Of a DNA stretch of 64,000 nt, positions 35,550 through 47,339 are shown piece by piece (within the stretch, counting starts at the first letter, position 1; each line of letters begins with the position of its first letter). This DNA comes from Rhabdophis nuchalis (lineage: Eukaryota > Chordata > Lepidosauria > Squamata > Natricidae). The position numbers and the translations under genes are program-made. The notes beneath the pieces were generated by a model, which saw only the letters and a program-made list of their open reading frames with translations, made no database searches and was not told the origin of the DNA. Location of the stretch: NCBI GenBank assembly GCA_039707465.1, contig CM077645.1:58033850-58097849 (forward strand), written 5' to 3'.

Positions 35550-37594
35550 GTTGAAAAACAATTTTATTGGTTTTTACAATATGCATGGGAAAAAGGGTTA
35601 TAGGGTATGTAATGACATTTTAGTGGCTTCCATGTCGGGGGTGGTGGTCCCCCCCAAACCTCCATACAAATACAATTTTTTTTACAAAAAAGCAAAGGGC
35701 AAGTATACATATATTTACCTTGCATAATTCATACATTCAATCTTATTTTTCCTTACCATCACTTACAAAAATCACAGTAATAAACTCAAACAAAATCATT
35801 TTTGAGACCTGAGTCTTTTTGCTATTGATTCTTCTTCTTCCTTCCCGCCGATAGGCGGGGCCATGGCCCCTCCTGTTCCCTCTTCTTCGTCTCCTAGGAG
35901 TGAAGAGTGCTTTTGGAGAATGGCCTCCGCCTCTCCTATTGTTTTAACTCTAATTCTACCTCCCTCTCAGAAGACCTACATTCCTTCAGGTAGTAACCAT
36001 TTGAACCAAACTCCTTTTTTGTATAATTTTTTGGACAAGAAGGAATATTTCCTTCTTATCTCTCTAATTTTTTTTGGAATTAGCTTCAAAATGGTAATTT
36101 CTTTTTCTTGATATTTCAATGGGCCACCCCGCTGTGCCCTCAATATCTCATCCCTTGTGGACCTTCTTAAAAATTTAATATGAATCTCTTTTGGTACATC
36201 ATTTATTCTAGCATATGCTGAGTTAATTCTATAAACCAGGTCCATATCCCACCAGAAGTGTTCTTTACTTCTCTTAATATAATCTGCTAAAATTGTACTC
36301 ATCAAATCTTTAAGATCTTCTCCTTCTATCTCTGGTACGTTCTGGAACCTGAGAAAAAAAGACATTCTTTCAAACTCCATCTTAGACATATAACCTCCCA
36401 TTTCTGTACTTTCTTTCTGAATTTCCTTTATCTCTTCCTTCATCTCAGCTGTTCCTCCCTCTAACACCTCAATTTTTTGTTTATTATCCATTGTACTCCT
36501 TTGTGCTTCCAACAGTTCTATTTTTAGGCTTATCAGATCTTTTCGCATTTCCTGTACATTTTTCATTATATCCTGGAGCATCTTGTTTGTTGAAAGTTCC
36601 TGAGCGCTCTCGCCAGTCGCTTCTTTTTGCAACATTGCTGTGATCTTTGGCTGTTGCAGACTTGGGCTGGAGCGGGTTGAAGATGGAGCGGAAAAGGACG
36701 GGTGGTTCTTTAGAAGCCATTGTCGTGATTGTAAGTTCTTGTAAAAGAAATGGCATTGGAAGAGCAGGCAGCCGGTGAAGTCCAAGATATCGGAAACAGC
36801 TCTAGTAAAAGTTCACTCCGGGTGTTATAAAGAACCAAGGAGAAATAACTATATTGTCAAAGTCCAAGTGGCCACGTATTGGGAGAGATACTAAAGGCTT
36901 TTCGAGGAGAAGTTAAAGTGAAAATTTGGTGCCTTACGATCTTAAGCACTGAAGGAATAGTTCGTAGACAAAGAGAAAGTTTTCCGGCAGAGAACAAAGA
37001 GGAGCCATTTTCCCCGCCTCCTCACAGGAAGGAAAGTAAAAGTTTCATTTCTTGTTGCAAAAAGGCTCTGATATTATTTTGCAACCGCGATCTTGTAGAT
37101 ACAACTTTTTTTAACTGCAGTTATTTCAGATGATAGTTTAATCCTCTTTTTCTCCCCATTCCTGGGGAGAATTTGTTCGATCACCGCCTTGTTGCGAGGG
37201 GGGGTTAAAACGGATAAACTCCCTCCTCCATTCTCCGTTTAAAATTGATTGAATGTAAAACTCACAGTACTTGTTTGCCCCTCAAATTCAAGCCAGGAGA
37301 TTCGGTACAGTCCTCCATCCCAGGCACTCCAGCCAGCTTTCAAATCCTTCCGTTGATTCCAGAGTCCATTGCCGAAAGGGCAAAGCCCCCCCTTTCTGCT
37401 TCCCAGTTCCTGGGGCGAGGCTGGAAAGACACCCCACCGGCCGCCACCTGGTTGAAGGTCTCCAGTGAGCTGCCTGTATAGCAGGGGGTTCCTCCAAAAA
37501 CCTGTGCCCCCCCCCGGAGGGGGCCCACCAGGACAGCAAGCGGTGGACGTGTATCAAATACGTCCATCGCCCACAAGAACCAGACGTGATCTCC
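35550..37594 (-). mobile_element. ORF2-less L1-like element E1 (half-L1 type), full length
   Basis: A 2.05-kb insertion bounded by a perfect 15-bp target duplication. On the minus strand it has a GC-rich 5' UTR (about 870 bp), an L1-type ORF1 (36720-35796), and a short 3' UTR with AATAAA ('ccaataaaattg') near its end. There is no ORF2, endonuclease or reverse transcriptase. Its 5' and 3' ends align with those of E2 (55897-57871), so the short structure is a real, mobilised unit and not a chance deletion. The tail is short and not a clean poly-A. Confidence 0.85.
35796..36720 (-). pseudogene. L1 ORF1p-like RNA-binding protein (broken)
   Basis: Starts MASKEPP at 36720. The first about 20 codons are in another frame from the rest, so one frameshift lies near 36660. 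Then comes a long coiled-coil region (QEMRKDLISLKIELLEAQ, heptad-like), the RRM-like FERMSFFLRFQNVPE, DLVYRINSAYARINDVPKEI and FLRRSTRDEILRAQRGG, and the C-terminal domain LIPKKIREIRRKYSFLSKKL. Two in-frame stops follow PEGM near 35976-35985. Homology then continues to RIRVKTIGEAEAIL and SIAKRLRSQK with a stop at 35796. L1 ORF1p is a trimeric RNA-binding chaperone of the retrotransposon RNP. About 308 codons in all. Confidence 0.8.
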
Positions 37595-37609
37595 GACAAG
37601 TGGTTTATT
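37595..37609. repeat. Target-site duplication of E1, 5' side
   Basis: Exact repeat of 35535-35549. Confidence 0.93.
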
Positions 37610-40600
37610 AAATTGGAAGCAAATCAAAAAACAAGCTTTAAATGTTGCCCCCACAAACATTTCCATACTTCTAGGACAGCACCAGAATAGAAGCTGTTTG
37701 GTCAACCAACAATGGCAACATGAATAAAAGTTGCTTGTATACACACTGCATTGGAAATGATTTGCTGACTTAACAAGCTGTAATGTACAAAGTACATTAA
37801 TGCACATCTGCAAGTGGTACATTTATTCATAAACACATAGACATATTTACAGCTTCATAAACAGCAGTAGTTAAGTCATCCTTATTCTGAATTCTAGATC
37901 ACCCTCACCAGTGAGTAAGTCCTTGGATGACTTGAAGAATCTATCTCGGGTTTTATAGGATTGAAATTTTGGAACCGGACGCTTCTGAGGCTCCTTCAGT
38001 TGCAGCTTTCAAAAATGAGTTGTATTTGGAACAGAAAAGACAAGAAAGTGTCATTTTAACCCTTAAATAAGGAGAGCACCAATTTCACCCTAATAACCCT
38101 AATTCTCTTCCGAAACAACTGAGAAATATAAGAAGTTTTAGTTTCCTCCCAATTTGTGATATCCTCTGGGATTTAAGGTTCCCTTAAAGTAATATTTAAT
38201 TGCCTATTGTCTAATATTCCCTAAGTAGATTTAAAGCACGGCTCTAGTAAGATGACAAAACACAGGATAGATTATAAGTCCATAATTTGGACGAGGAATG
38301 GAACTTATTAAAAACAAGGGCATTTAAGATGAATAGTATAAAAGAACATCATATAATGAGCCATATAAGTCTATGAACAAGTCTCCCAGTGGAGGTGGAT
38401 ATACGATTCAGTGTTTATGAGGCTTAATAAAAATAAATGGAGTAGAAATTCCTGCAGCTATGGATCTCCCTGTCTGTATAAATCCCTATCCCCCCCTGGG
38501 TTAAATCCTACTGAGCAGCTGCTTTGCCATCAGTTCACCCATCCTCACAATGTTCTACAGATAATGAACTCTGCATCACCCTAGGCAAGTGTCTTGTTAA
38601 TAACCTTGGCACTGACCATGCATACCTAAGCCAAGCCTGGCCATTTTACATTCATTTTGCAATGAAGTTAGCAGTGTACCTAGACCACCTGCTGCAAAGT
38701 AGACTACATACAGAGGGACTTCACATGTCTAGTAACTAGAAGCAAAATACAACAAGATATGAAGGTAAAAAAAGGAAGAACTTGCCCGTAGGATCTGGTG
38801 GTGCTATGCATTCTTTCTGAATGTTTAGTGAACATAATATTGAATCAGAGTTCAATCAGATCTGTTTTATTTTTGATTACAATTCCAGTATGCTACATTC
38901 ACGTGAGGCCAAAACAAGTGATTCTGGGACAAGTTACATTTCAACAACATCTGAGCTCTTCCAGATAGTCTTGAAGTACATCTGCTAGCATCTTTGACTA
39001 GTGGTCATACAATTGTAGCTGCTGTAAAAGAGTTGTAGTTTAGAACTATCTGGAAAAGTTTCTTATCCCCAAGGAAATGTTTTAGCTTCTTCTGTACCAG
39101 TACTTAAGAAGATGGCAAAAACTAATTCCCCACCACCAGTTCTTAATTAACAGCAGGATTGTTTTTGATTTAATATTAATTTTCTTTTGATTTTCATTGT
39201 ATTTTTACTATTCCTATCTGTAATTTGTGTTTTATTTATACATTAAGCATTGCATATATTGAACAATCTGCCCCCGCCCAAAAAAATATCTAATACACTC
39301 ATTTTATACTCAACTGTCAGAAAAATAGTAATAAAGCAGACCTCCATTTGAAAATACAAGTTTGTAAGCATATACTTTAGTGTACATTTATCTAGTGGTA
39401 GTGTTCATTGGACTTGGCTAAATGCCAAATTTATAGTGGAATAGACATTTTGAAGCACTTCTGTGGGTCTCAGGACAAAATAAGTAGTGGTTCCTTAAAA
39501 TTATCACAACTAAATCTAAACATTTTCTTAAATCTGTGAGTAATTTAGTGTCTCAGAAGCCGCAAAAAGGTAACATTTCTGTAAAAAGAAAAGTCTTCTT
39601 CAATTTGAGCAAGGGGAGAAAAATTAATAAATAACAGATAAACATAATTTACTCTAAATCTTGTGTAATGGTTAGCTTGTCCAGCTTTATGTACTCTTTC
39701 AGTTCTATTTTTAAAAAAGGTTCTTTTTAGAGCATTGACAGAGTAAGTAGCAGAAAAATTGCTTCACATTTTGGCAGATCTGTTTCTGTAAATGTCACCA
39801 AACAACAAATGCTTGTGTTTTTGTGCATGCATGTATGAAAGCTAATACAAACTTCCTAAATTTATTTCTCTAAAATACATACAGTATGTATATATTCAGG
39901 CTTTCTTCAACAGAAACATGTGGTGTGCTTGCAGATATCATTTATCTGGTCAAGGTTTACTCAGTCTCCTATCATTCTGAGGTCAGCAAAACGAGGACCC
40001 AGATTGTTGGGGATAATATGCTGACATTATAAAGTGCTGAGAGTGAGCTGTAAAGTGTTATGGGGCAGTATATGTCTAAGTGCTATTGCACTCACGTTTT
40101 ATTTGTTTGTTTGTTTGTTTGCTTGCTTCCTTATTAAATGCCCACCTCAGCTGAATCTCTTATTCAATTCTGAGATATTCAACTCTGGATCTCCAACATT
40201 ATCTCAGATTTGACTCTCAATACAAATAGGAAGCAAATTAGACCAAGTCAAAAGAGATTGTTTTAAATTCTCTGAATTCAGAATGAAATCTTATAGTCAT
40301 AATATACTAAGGGTATTATGTCTGCTCCAAAAGTCTACTTCTATGACTGGAATGGAAGGTAATGGAATCACTAAACCTATAAGACCATGCTGACATTTTA
40401 CCAAGCTTTTTGTTTCTCTGCTTCAACCCATCCTAGAAGACAGCATTCCTGCACCATCTCAATATTTTAGTAGAATAAAGGGGGGGGGGAACGCACTGTC
40501 TCTTGGAGAAACCATTGGAAGTGGTGGGCAGGAATGTGTTTCTATGCATTTTTCAACAATGCAAAAACACTGAAAGAGTATCTGTTCTGTTTCCAAGCAA

Positions 40601-41195
40601 ATAAAGGCATATGCACTATTGATCCCTTTAAATAAAGTCATATTTAAATAGAGACATCAGGATGATCAGGACATTGCATGCCAAAACAATTAGACATTAT
40701 CCCATGTCATTACTCTATTAAACATCTACTTTCCATAACACTGTCTTATGCCAAAGGACATATAACTGTGTAGTAGGGTTGTATTACTATTATCCTTCTC
40801 ATTTTTCTTCTATTCACCTACTTCTATTAGTATCTTATGACTTCACTTTGTTGGTTGTATCTTATGATTTATGATTATATCTTCATGATTTATGATTTAT
40901 CACTTTGAGCCTATCCACCAGAGACAAATTATTTGTGTGTCGAATCACACTTGGCCAATAAAGAATATTCTATAAAGAATATTTTACGTATTTTCCTTCA
41001 TAAGGAGTTGAGTATTCTTCCTCCACACATTGTTGCTCTCGATTTATTCCCCTCCTTGAGAAATTAGGGGTGGAAGATCCCTAATTTGGACCTAATCATA
41101 TCTCCACAACCTCTATTTTGGGAATAGGAACATTTTCAACAGCAGCTGTTTTATGATTAACTTTTCCTTAAAATGCTAACTCTATTGGTAAATTT
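37610..41195. other. Non-coding intronic sequence
   Basis: 3.6 kb without a gene. Only short GTTT (about 40100) and poly-G (about 40480) runs are seen. Confidence 0.55.
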
Positions 41196-42421
41196 AAAAA
41201 GCAAGAGATTTCTTCAGAGGAGGAGCCAATGTTGTGACAAGACGACCTGCGAGTCCGGAGATCACAGTTGATACTTTTGCCGCTGGATGGTCCGTATGGC
41301 CCTAAACCGTCCTGCAAAGACAGTGATCAGGAAGAATATGTCCTGCTGATCTCAGGGACCCTGCAAAGTCCCTGATTGATCCAGGAGAAGTTCTTCTAGT
41401 GGCAACGAAAGCTCAGCCCAGGCTAATGAAGTTGGGACGGCTCCGTAACAGAAGGAAACGGAAAGAGAAAGTGTGTACAACTGGTGAGGAATTCTTACTG
41501 TTTTAAAAGAGACTGCCCCCCCCCAAAAAAACCTTAAAGCTAAATTAAATTTGAGAACAGAAGAAATAAGCGGCGAAATTATGGATGGAATTTGCGTAAG
41601 CCTTTTAAAGCGAATGGATTAGTGTTGCTTCTTCTATTTTTATTTTTATTTTTGTAACCTATGGATTAAAATCCTTTTTTTCATTTCTACGTGAGTTTTT
41701 TTCCTTTTTTCTACTTTATTTCATTCAAGAATTTTACTTCTTTTAAACTTGGAATATAAAATAGATACAAAAGAAGTACAAAGAGGGTTGTAACATCCGA
41801 GGGAAAGGAAGCAACACTGCCACTTGGAGTCTGGAGGTTTGAGCCTTGGAAACACTTTCATTTTTTTTCTTTGATCATTTTGACTTTGCACTTTAAGGCC
41901 TTGCAGCTTGTTTATAGAGAGTGATAAGAAGAAAAGCATGGATTGTTTATGCAGGTGTTCTTTTTAATTTTATTGTCAACTAGAGAAAAGTGAAAACAAG
42001 GTCTTTGTGAAGCTCCCAAGAGAAAACCCCAATTAATTCATGGGCCTCGAGACAAAGTTAAAAAAACATCCATTTATTAGGATTAACATCTTGGCTGAGC
42101 CTCCAGTGGAGCCAGAACTGAAAATCATTTAATGGTGTCTGAACTTTACCCCCCTAAGCCCCCTCCCCTCTGCCTGGTCATAAATCACGTTAACCAATTA
42201 GCATTGAAATTAAATCTATGCATGCGCATTCACAGGTCATCTTGAGATTCCACTCCGACCACAGTAATGCTTGGAATTCACATTATCTATGTCAGCTTGA
42301 TAGTCATTATGGTGATGGTTTGCAAGCTGACAGTCTTATTGTGAAAGATTATAAATGAATTTGCGGTTAATCTAATAAAAAGCTTTGAAAGCCAGAGTGG
42401 CAGTGTCTACCAGTTGGAAGA

Positions 42422-42983
42422 ATGGCACAACATCAAAAAGAAACTTTAACATTGCAAAAAATAATGTTTGAAATCCAAAAATTACTAGAAGTATCAGAGA
42501 GAATTGAGAAGAAAGTGGAAAACATAGAGCATATAACAGCAAAATATGATGGAGAATTTGGAAATGTTTATCAACTGGAAAATGAGGTTAGAGTCCTAAA
42601 AACCAAAGAGAAAAACAAATACAAAGATAAGAAATTTGTTGACATCTACGGTGAATGGATTGTGGTTGGAAATGGAAAGAGTGGAATGTGGAAAGGGGAG
42701 CTAGATGGCCAGGAACTCTACCCCAGATGGCAAGGCACAGAAGAAGGAAAAAGAGAAGAATTGATGGATTTAAGGAGAGAAATCTTATCAGAAACACCAT
42801 TGATAACTAAAGATAAGATGATTAAAGAAACAGATGGAGGGTATCGAGATTATATAAGAGATGCAACAAGCAATGAGCTTGCGAAGAGAAGTCCACACAA
42901 ATTTGACAAAGGAGATAATTAGAAGATTGATTCCACAAATGGCAAAAGGCATAAGATTGCATTATTACTGGAAAGATACAGGT
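42422..42983 (+). pseudogene. ORF1p-like coiled-coil protein of element E3
   Basis: The open frame runs 166 codons from MAQHQKETLTLQKIMFEIQ through a predicted coiled coil (LLEVSERIEKKVENIEHI, LENEVRVLKTKEKNKYKDKK). It then reads a Trp-containing segment (YGEWIVVGNGKSGMWKGEL) and REELMDLRREILSE. It stops at 42920. A +1 shift near 42885 gives continued sense (LTKEIIRRLIPQMAKG, LHYYWKDTG) to 42983, so one frameshift is likely. There is no clear RRM. The best guess is a diverged ORF1p of a non-autonomous LINE. Confidence 0.5.
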
Positions 42984-43266
42984 TGATATATGAAAGGATA
43001 CAATAAAAAATTAGTGAAATTTAATGATAATGGATATGGTTAAATAAACAATTGATAAAGATAATAATCCATACATATGTATTGGTTTGATAAGAGGTAA
43101 TTGGATATGAATAGTAAATGGTAACTATGAAGATTAGAAATTTTTGTTACATATAAAAGCTAATAATAAAGAATTAAGTTACATTTAGTTAAACTTTGAG
43201 TATTAAATTTAAAAAAGTGTTATGATCATGGATATAGTCAAACAAATGATGGATAATGATAACAAC

Positions 43267-43330
43267 GTATGTATGTATGTATGTATGTATGTATGTATGT
43301 ATGTATGTATGTATGTATGTATGTATGTAT
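43267..43330. repeat. (GTAT)n microsatellite
   Basis: About 16 uninterrupted copies, inside the 3' region of E3. Confidence 0.97.
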
Positions 43331-43762
43331 TGGCTTAATAAAAGGAAATTCGACAAAAATTGGAAACAGTGATTCGGAAAGGAGGACTAGAAACTTTGTT
43401 ACTAAATATTATTGACTTCTATTTAGAACAGGCCATAAGGATCTAATGTTATTGGATGATATTGGAAATAGCTAATAAAATGCCATTATGTGGCTATGCT
43501 TTAAATTTTGGAATATTCTATACAAAAGGACATTACAACAATTATAGTCAAATGAAAATTGATGTATGATGATAGTAATATGTATATATTTGATTTAAAA
43601 TATATGATTTGATATGAATTACAGGTGATGACTGTGGAAGAGATGCACAAAACCTTTTTGTAACCAACTGATACACTTTCTATAGTATGTAAAGAAAGAG
43701 GATTTTCTGTGTTGTGTTTGTTTAAAAATAAAAAAAAATATTTAAAAAAGCAAGGGATTTCT

Positions 43763-44573
43763 CCTATACACTGTATTCAACATTTTTAAGGCAAACTAAA
43801 ACAAAACTGGATATTATTGCAGGGTTTTAGGTAGGCTACTGAAATCAATGATTTTCTATTGGGAAGCCAAAACTATAATCTAGTTCTAAGATTGTTTCCT
43901 GCTTGCTCCTACTTTAAAGTCATGAAATATAATAATGAAGAGCAATGAAACAGTCTGAAAGAAAAATTGAGTAAGCCCATATCTGAATACTTTTTCTTCC
44001 CATGCTTGATAAATAAAGGGTAAGTAGACTTATGTTTCCTCCGGATTTATGGTGAAAACAGCACTAGGAGATTATGATGGGTTTCTTTCTCTTAAACATA
44101 AAAAACACAGACCTTTATTAAATAGGGGAATTTAGAATTTTAATCTCTTGACTGTCCAAGCTAGAAAATTAACATCTATGTAGAATAGCATTTAAATGAA
44201 CTCTTTTCTTTAAGAGATTTCAAGCAGCAGAGAACATGTTAATTCCATCTTTGAATGTGGGTTCAAGTGGTTGTCCATGGCAAATGTTCTATGAAAGTAA
44301 TGGCTTTAATTACTGTTTTCAATATCACTGTATTCTGTTAAATGAATTCTGCTTGCTGAATACATGGTTTGAGAATGACCAATTTAACAAAAATAGTACA
44401 TGGTTTTCATATTTTCTTACCAATAATAAAAGTTGATGCAAGATATTTAGAAACATAGGGCCATGCCACAGCCCTATCTTCCTATTTTAAATAGTTGTTT
44501 TTAAGAAGACTGAGAATATTGAAGCGAAGTGAACAATCTACCCTTGTTTTGGAAAACTGTTTTTACTTATATA
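43763..44573. other. Non-coding AT-rich sequence
   Basis: Nothing recognised on either strand. Confidence 0.55.
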
Positions 44574-45543
44574 AAATAATAATAATAATAAATTGAGATT
44601 TATTAACCGCACCCTCTCCCCACAGGGACCCGGGGCGGTGCACAGGCATAATTAAAAACAATATACAATAATACAAACATTACTTAAAATAGAATTAAAT
44701 AGAATTACCCGTGCTAAAAATATAAAATTAAAAACCCATTAAAATATTTGTAGTTAAAAGACAGAGAGAACTATTCAAGGCCGGCCAGTCGAAAGAGATG
44801 GGTCTTCAATTTTACACGGAAGGAGCGGAGGTCGGTGGTCGTTCTAATATCAGGGGGAAGGTCGTTCCAGAGGGCCGGGCCCACCACAGAGAGCGCCCTT
44901 CCCCTGGGCGTCGCCCGCTGACAAAGTCTAGTGGACGGCACCCGGAGAAGCCCCTCTCTGTGGGAGCGAATCGGCCGTGAGGATGTGTGGGGCAGGATCC
45001 GATCTCGCAGATAGCTAGGTCCCGAGCCATGGAGCGCTTTGAAGATGATAACTAACACCTTGAAGCGCACCCGGAAGACGACAGGTAGCCAGTGCAGCTC
45101 GCGCAGGAGCGGTGTTACGTGGGCAAACCTAGAGGTGCCCATAATTGCTCGCGCGGCCGCATTCTGAACTAACTGAAGCCTCCGGGTGCACCTCAAGGGG
45201 AGCCCCATGTAGAGAGAGTTACAATAGTCCAGTCGGGATGTCACGAGGGCATGAGTGACTGTGCGAAGGGCGTCCCGATCCAATAGGGGGCGCAATTGGC
45301 GAACCAGGCGAACCTGGTAAAACGCCCTCCTGGCCACGGCTGTCACTTGCTCTTCCATAGACAGCCGGGTATCCAGGAGGACACCCAAATTGCGCGCCCC
45401 ATCCACAGGGGCAAGATGTTCGCCCCCTATGGCCAGCGTTGGAGAAAGCTGGTTGAATCGGGCAGCCGGAAACCACAGCCACTCGGTCTTGGTCGGGTTG
45501 AGTCTAAGTCCGTTACTTCCCATCCAGATCCGCACGGCTTCCG
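44574..45543 (-). mobile_element. L2 LINE 3' fragment, copy 3
   Basis: 5'-truncated L2 with the ORF C-terminus, 3' UTR ('gtgcaccgccccgggtccc' on the minus strand) and an (AAT)n-type tail at 44574-44591. It belongs with copy 4 (58190) to the 'CQRATPRGRALSV..PDIRTTTD' subfamily. Confidence 0.92.
44771..45535 (-). CDS. L2 reverse transcriptase C-terminal fragment
   Basis: 254 residues starting after the YADD motif (RIWMGSNGLRLNPTKTEWLW), through SRLDYCNSLYMGLPLR, NAAARAIMGTSRFAHVTPLL and LHWLPVVFRVRFKVLVIIFK to the natural stop. No internal stop or shift. The catalytic part is lost by 5' truncation. Very similar to the C-terminus of the copy at 58205-59356. Confidence 0.85.
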   Translation of the reverse strand: MRIWMGSNGLRLNPTKTEWLWFPAARFNQLSPTLAIGGEHLAPVDGARNLGVLLDTRLSMEEQVTAVARRAFYQVRLVRQLRPLLDRDALRTVTHALVTSRLDYCNSLYMGLPLRCTRRLQLVQNAAARAIMGTSRFAHVTPLLRELHWLPVVFRVRFKVLVIIFKALHGSGPSYLRDRILPHTSSRPIRSHREGLLRVPSTRLCQRATPRGRALSVVGPALWNDLPPDIRTTTDLRSFRVKLKTHLFRLAGLE

Positions 45544-45664
45544 ATTATAGAATCGTAACTATACTGTTCAACAAAAATAACTGCACCTAATTAAATATAA
45601 TGATAATTACCAAAGACAGTTGACAAGAGATAGTTTCAAAGAAAACTTTCAGGTAAATATGGAT

Positions 45665-45862
45665 TGTCCTGTTCCACTTTGTTTTTTTTAATAACTTGTG
45701 CTGCAATTTTGTAATTTTGCCACTAATTTGAAGCAATTTATGAAAATAAATTGAAAGGGGTGGCTTTCAATTAATTGCTATTTTCATAAATTGCTTCAAA
45801 TTAGTGGCAAAATTACAAAATTGCAGCACAAGTTATTAAAAAAAACAAAGTGGAACAGGACA
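45665..45862. repeat. Perfect palindrome, 84-bp arms with 30-bp spacer
   Basis: Arms 45665-45748 and 45779-45862 are exact reverse complements by my base-by-base comparison. The spacer contains a second small hairpin (aattgaaag / ctttcaatt), so the whole unit can fold almost end to end. No transposon ends or coding sequence are evident. Confidence 0.93.
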
Positions 45863-46254
45863 TAGGAAACATCCAATTAATAAATAGCACAAGATAAATA
45901 AACAGCACTGGAAAGAGTGAATGTAATAAAGAGCATCTGTAGGTAAATGGGAAAACATCATGGACTGAAGAATAGCCTTGAATTATAATGAGATAGATAT
46001 GGCATATAGCTTCAAAGTTTTCCATGACAAAGGTGAAACCATGTACATCCACATAAGAAGAAGCCACTTATATTATCACTGAGTTGTTGAATAATGAAAA
46101 CTTTTCCACACTAACCTAGTGTCAGCTTTCTTAAACAAATGGCAAAATAGATCAGAAAATCCATTTTGATGCTGTGATGAACCTTAGGTTTTCATCATAA
46201 TTTGTTATGTATAAAAAAAACTGATGGCTCACATGATTAGGGAAGATTATTGCT
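45863..46254. other. Non-coding sequence
   Basis: AT-rich with no recognised feature. Confidence 0.5.
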
Positions 46255-46625
46255 ACACAAATCAACTGCACAGCCAACCAGAGACAGTACTGACCCTCAA
46301 CCAACCCACACAAGCCCCCCCAGCCAGTACTTCACCTCCCAATGACCCTCACCAACACCCATCACAAGACTCTCACTGGTGACTTACATCTGACCCATTA
46401 CAAGACACACCAGAAGTCTCTCACTTGACATACCCACACCTGACCCATCACAAGACTCATTACAGGACCCAGACTAGATGGAATCCTCACTTGACATGAT
46501 GTCACCATCCCAAGATCTATTGACTACATGAAGCTCTTATAAACAGAAGAACACTGACACCCCCTAAAATCTGTTAAAGATGTTACCTAGTTTGGTAACA
46601 AAATGTCCAGAAACCAACCCACAAG
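46255..46625. repeat. Degenerate CA-rich repeat and PLE-like tail
   Basis: Contains repeated 'gacccatcacaagac', 'gacccattacaagac' and 'cacttgaca' phrases. The start ('gcacagccaaccagagacag', 'cagccagtacttcacctccc') resembles the arms of the foldback at 50728-51278. 'gatgttacctagtttggtaa' followed by 'caaaatgtcc' at 46579-46608 is a degraded form of a tail motif common in squamate Penelope-like repeats. Confidence 0.45.
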
Positions 46626-47339
46626 CTTAGAGAATGAATATTCATCCTCATCCCACACCTGAGCTACAGATATTTGCTACAGATATTGCAAGGTCATTGA
46701 TGTTAAAGACAGTTAATTGAGAAATATTTAATATAATGATCATGTAATTAATATTGCATTAATGTTAACATATTAACATTAATGTTAATATTAAGTGATT
46801 ATTACTTGTTAAATATTATTTCAATTGAAGGACCAGAGTAATATATAAGAAATAAAATATAGCATAAGAGTACTATGAAATCATTTCTTAAAAACTAAAA
46901 GAAATATACTTTGACAAACTCCTAACAAGTCATGGTTGGCTGAGAAAAATAATCAAGCACCAGAAAGGCCTAAATAACATTATCTGTTCTTCCCAACAGG
47001 GGTTTACTGTTTACTATATATAACATAAATCCTCTTTGGTCAAGTAATACATGACATATAAACAAAGCCCATTTGTTCCATTTTGAATTTTAGCCATTTT
47101 GTCTTAAACTAAAATATGAGGTCCAATTTCTAATTGTAACTAACAAAATGTTTTCATTCCTTAGGAATCCTTAGGAAATTATGTGAATTTTTGAAGGAAT
47201 TTTAATATATTTAACATCTACTGTATATTATTTTAGCAGCCAGGATGCCCATACAATTAATTCACGACCTATTTTATATCTATTTTATACCTATTTATAT
47301 ATTGATTTTACAGCTATTTATATCTATTTATGTACTCCA
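46626..47339. other. Non-coding AT-rich sequence
   Basis: Includes a short 'taatgttaa' palindromic cluster near 46750-46800. No gene. Confidence 0.5.

Larger units (their letters stand above)
41214..43744 (+). mobile_element. L1-like ORF2-less element E3, apparently full length
   Basis: About 2.5 kb bounded by 'aaaaagcaagagatttct' (41196-41213) and 'aaaaagcaagggatttct' (43745-43762), a target duplication with one mismatch. The 5' end 'gaggaggagccaatgttgtg' resembles L1 starts (GGAGGAGCC). One ORF with an L1-ORF1-like coiled-coil N-terminus follows at 42422, then a long AT-rich 3' region with a (GTAT)n tract, ending in 'aaaaataaaaaaaaatattt'. No reverse transcriptase is encoded. It does not look closely related to E1 and E2. 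The 41945-42400 part may itself be an insertion. Confidence 0.62.

Noticed and set aside
37245..37822. Overlapping frames on both strands at 37.2-37.8 kb
   Set aside because: They lie in the GC-rich 5' UTR of E1 and run over its boundary. No motif.
41945..42410. Solo LTR or separate insertion within E3
   Set aside because: Composition differs somewhat from its flanks, but no terminal repeats, TG..CA ends or target duplication could be found.
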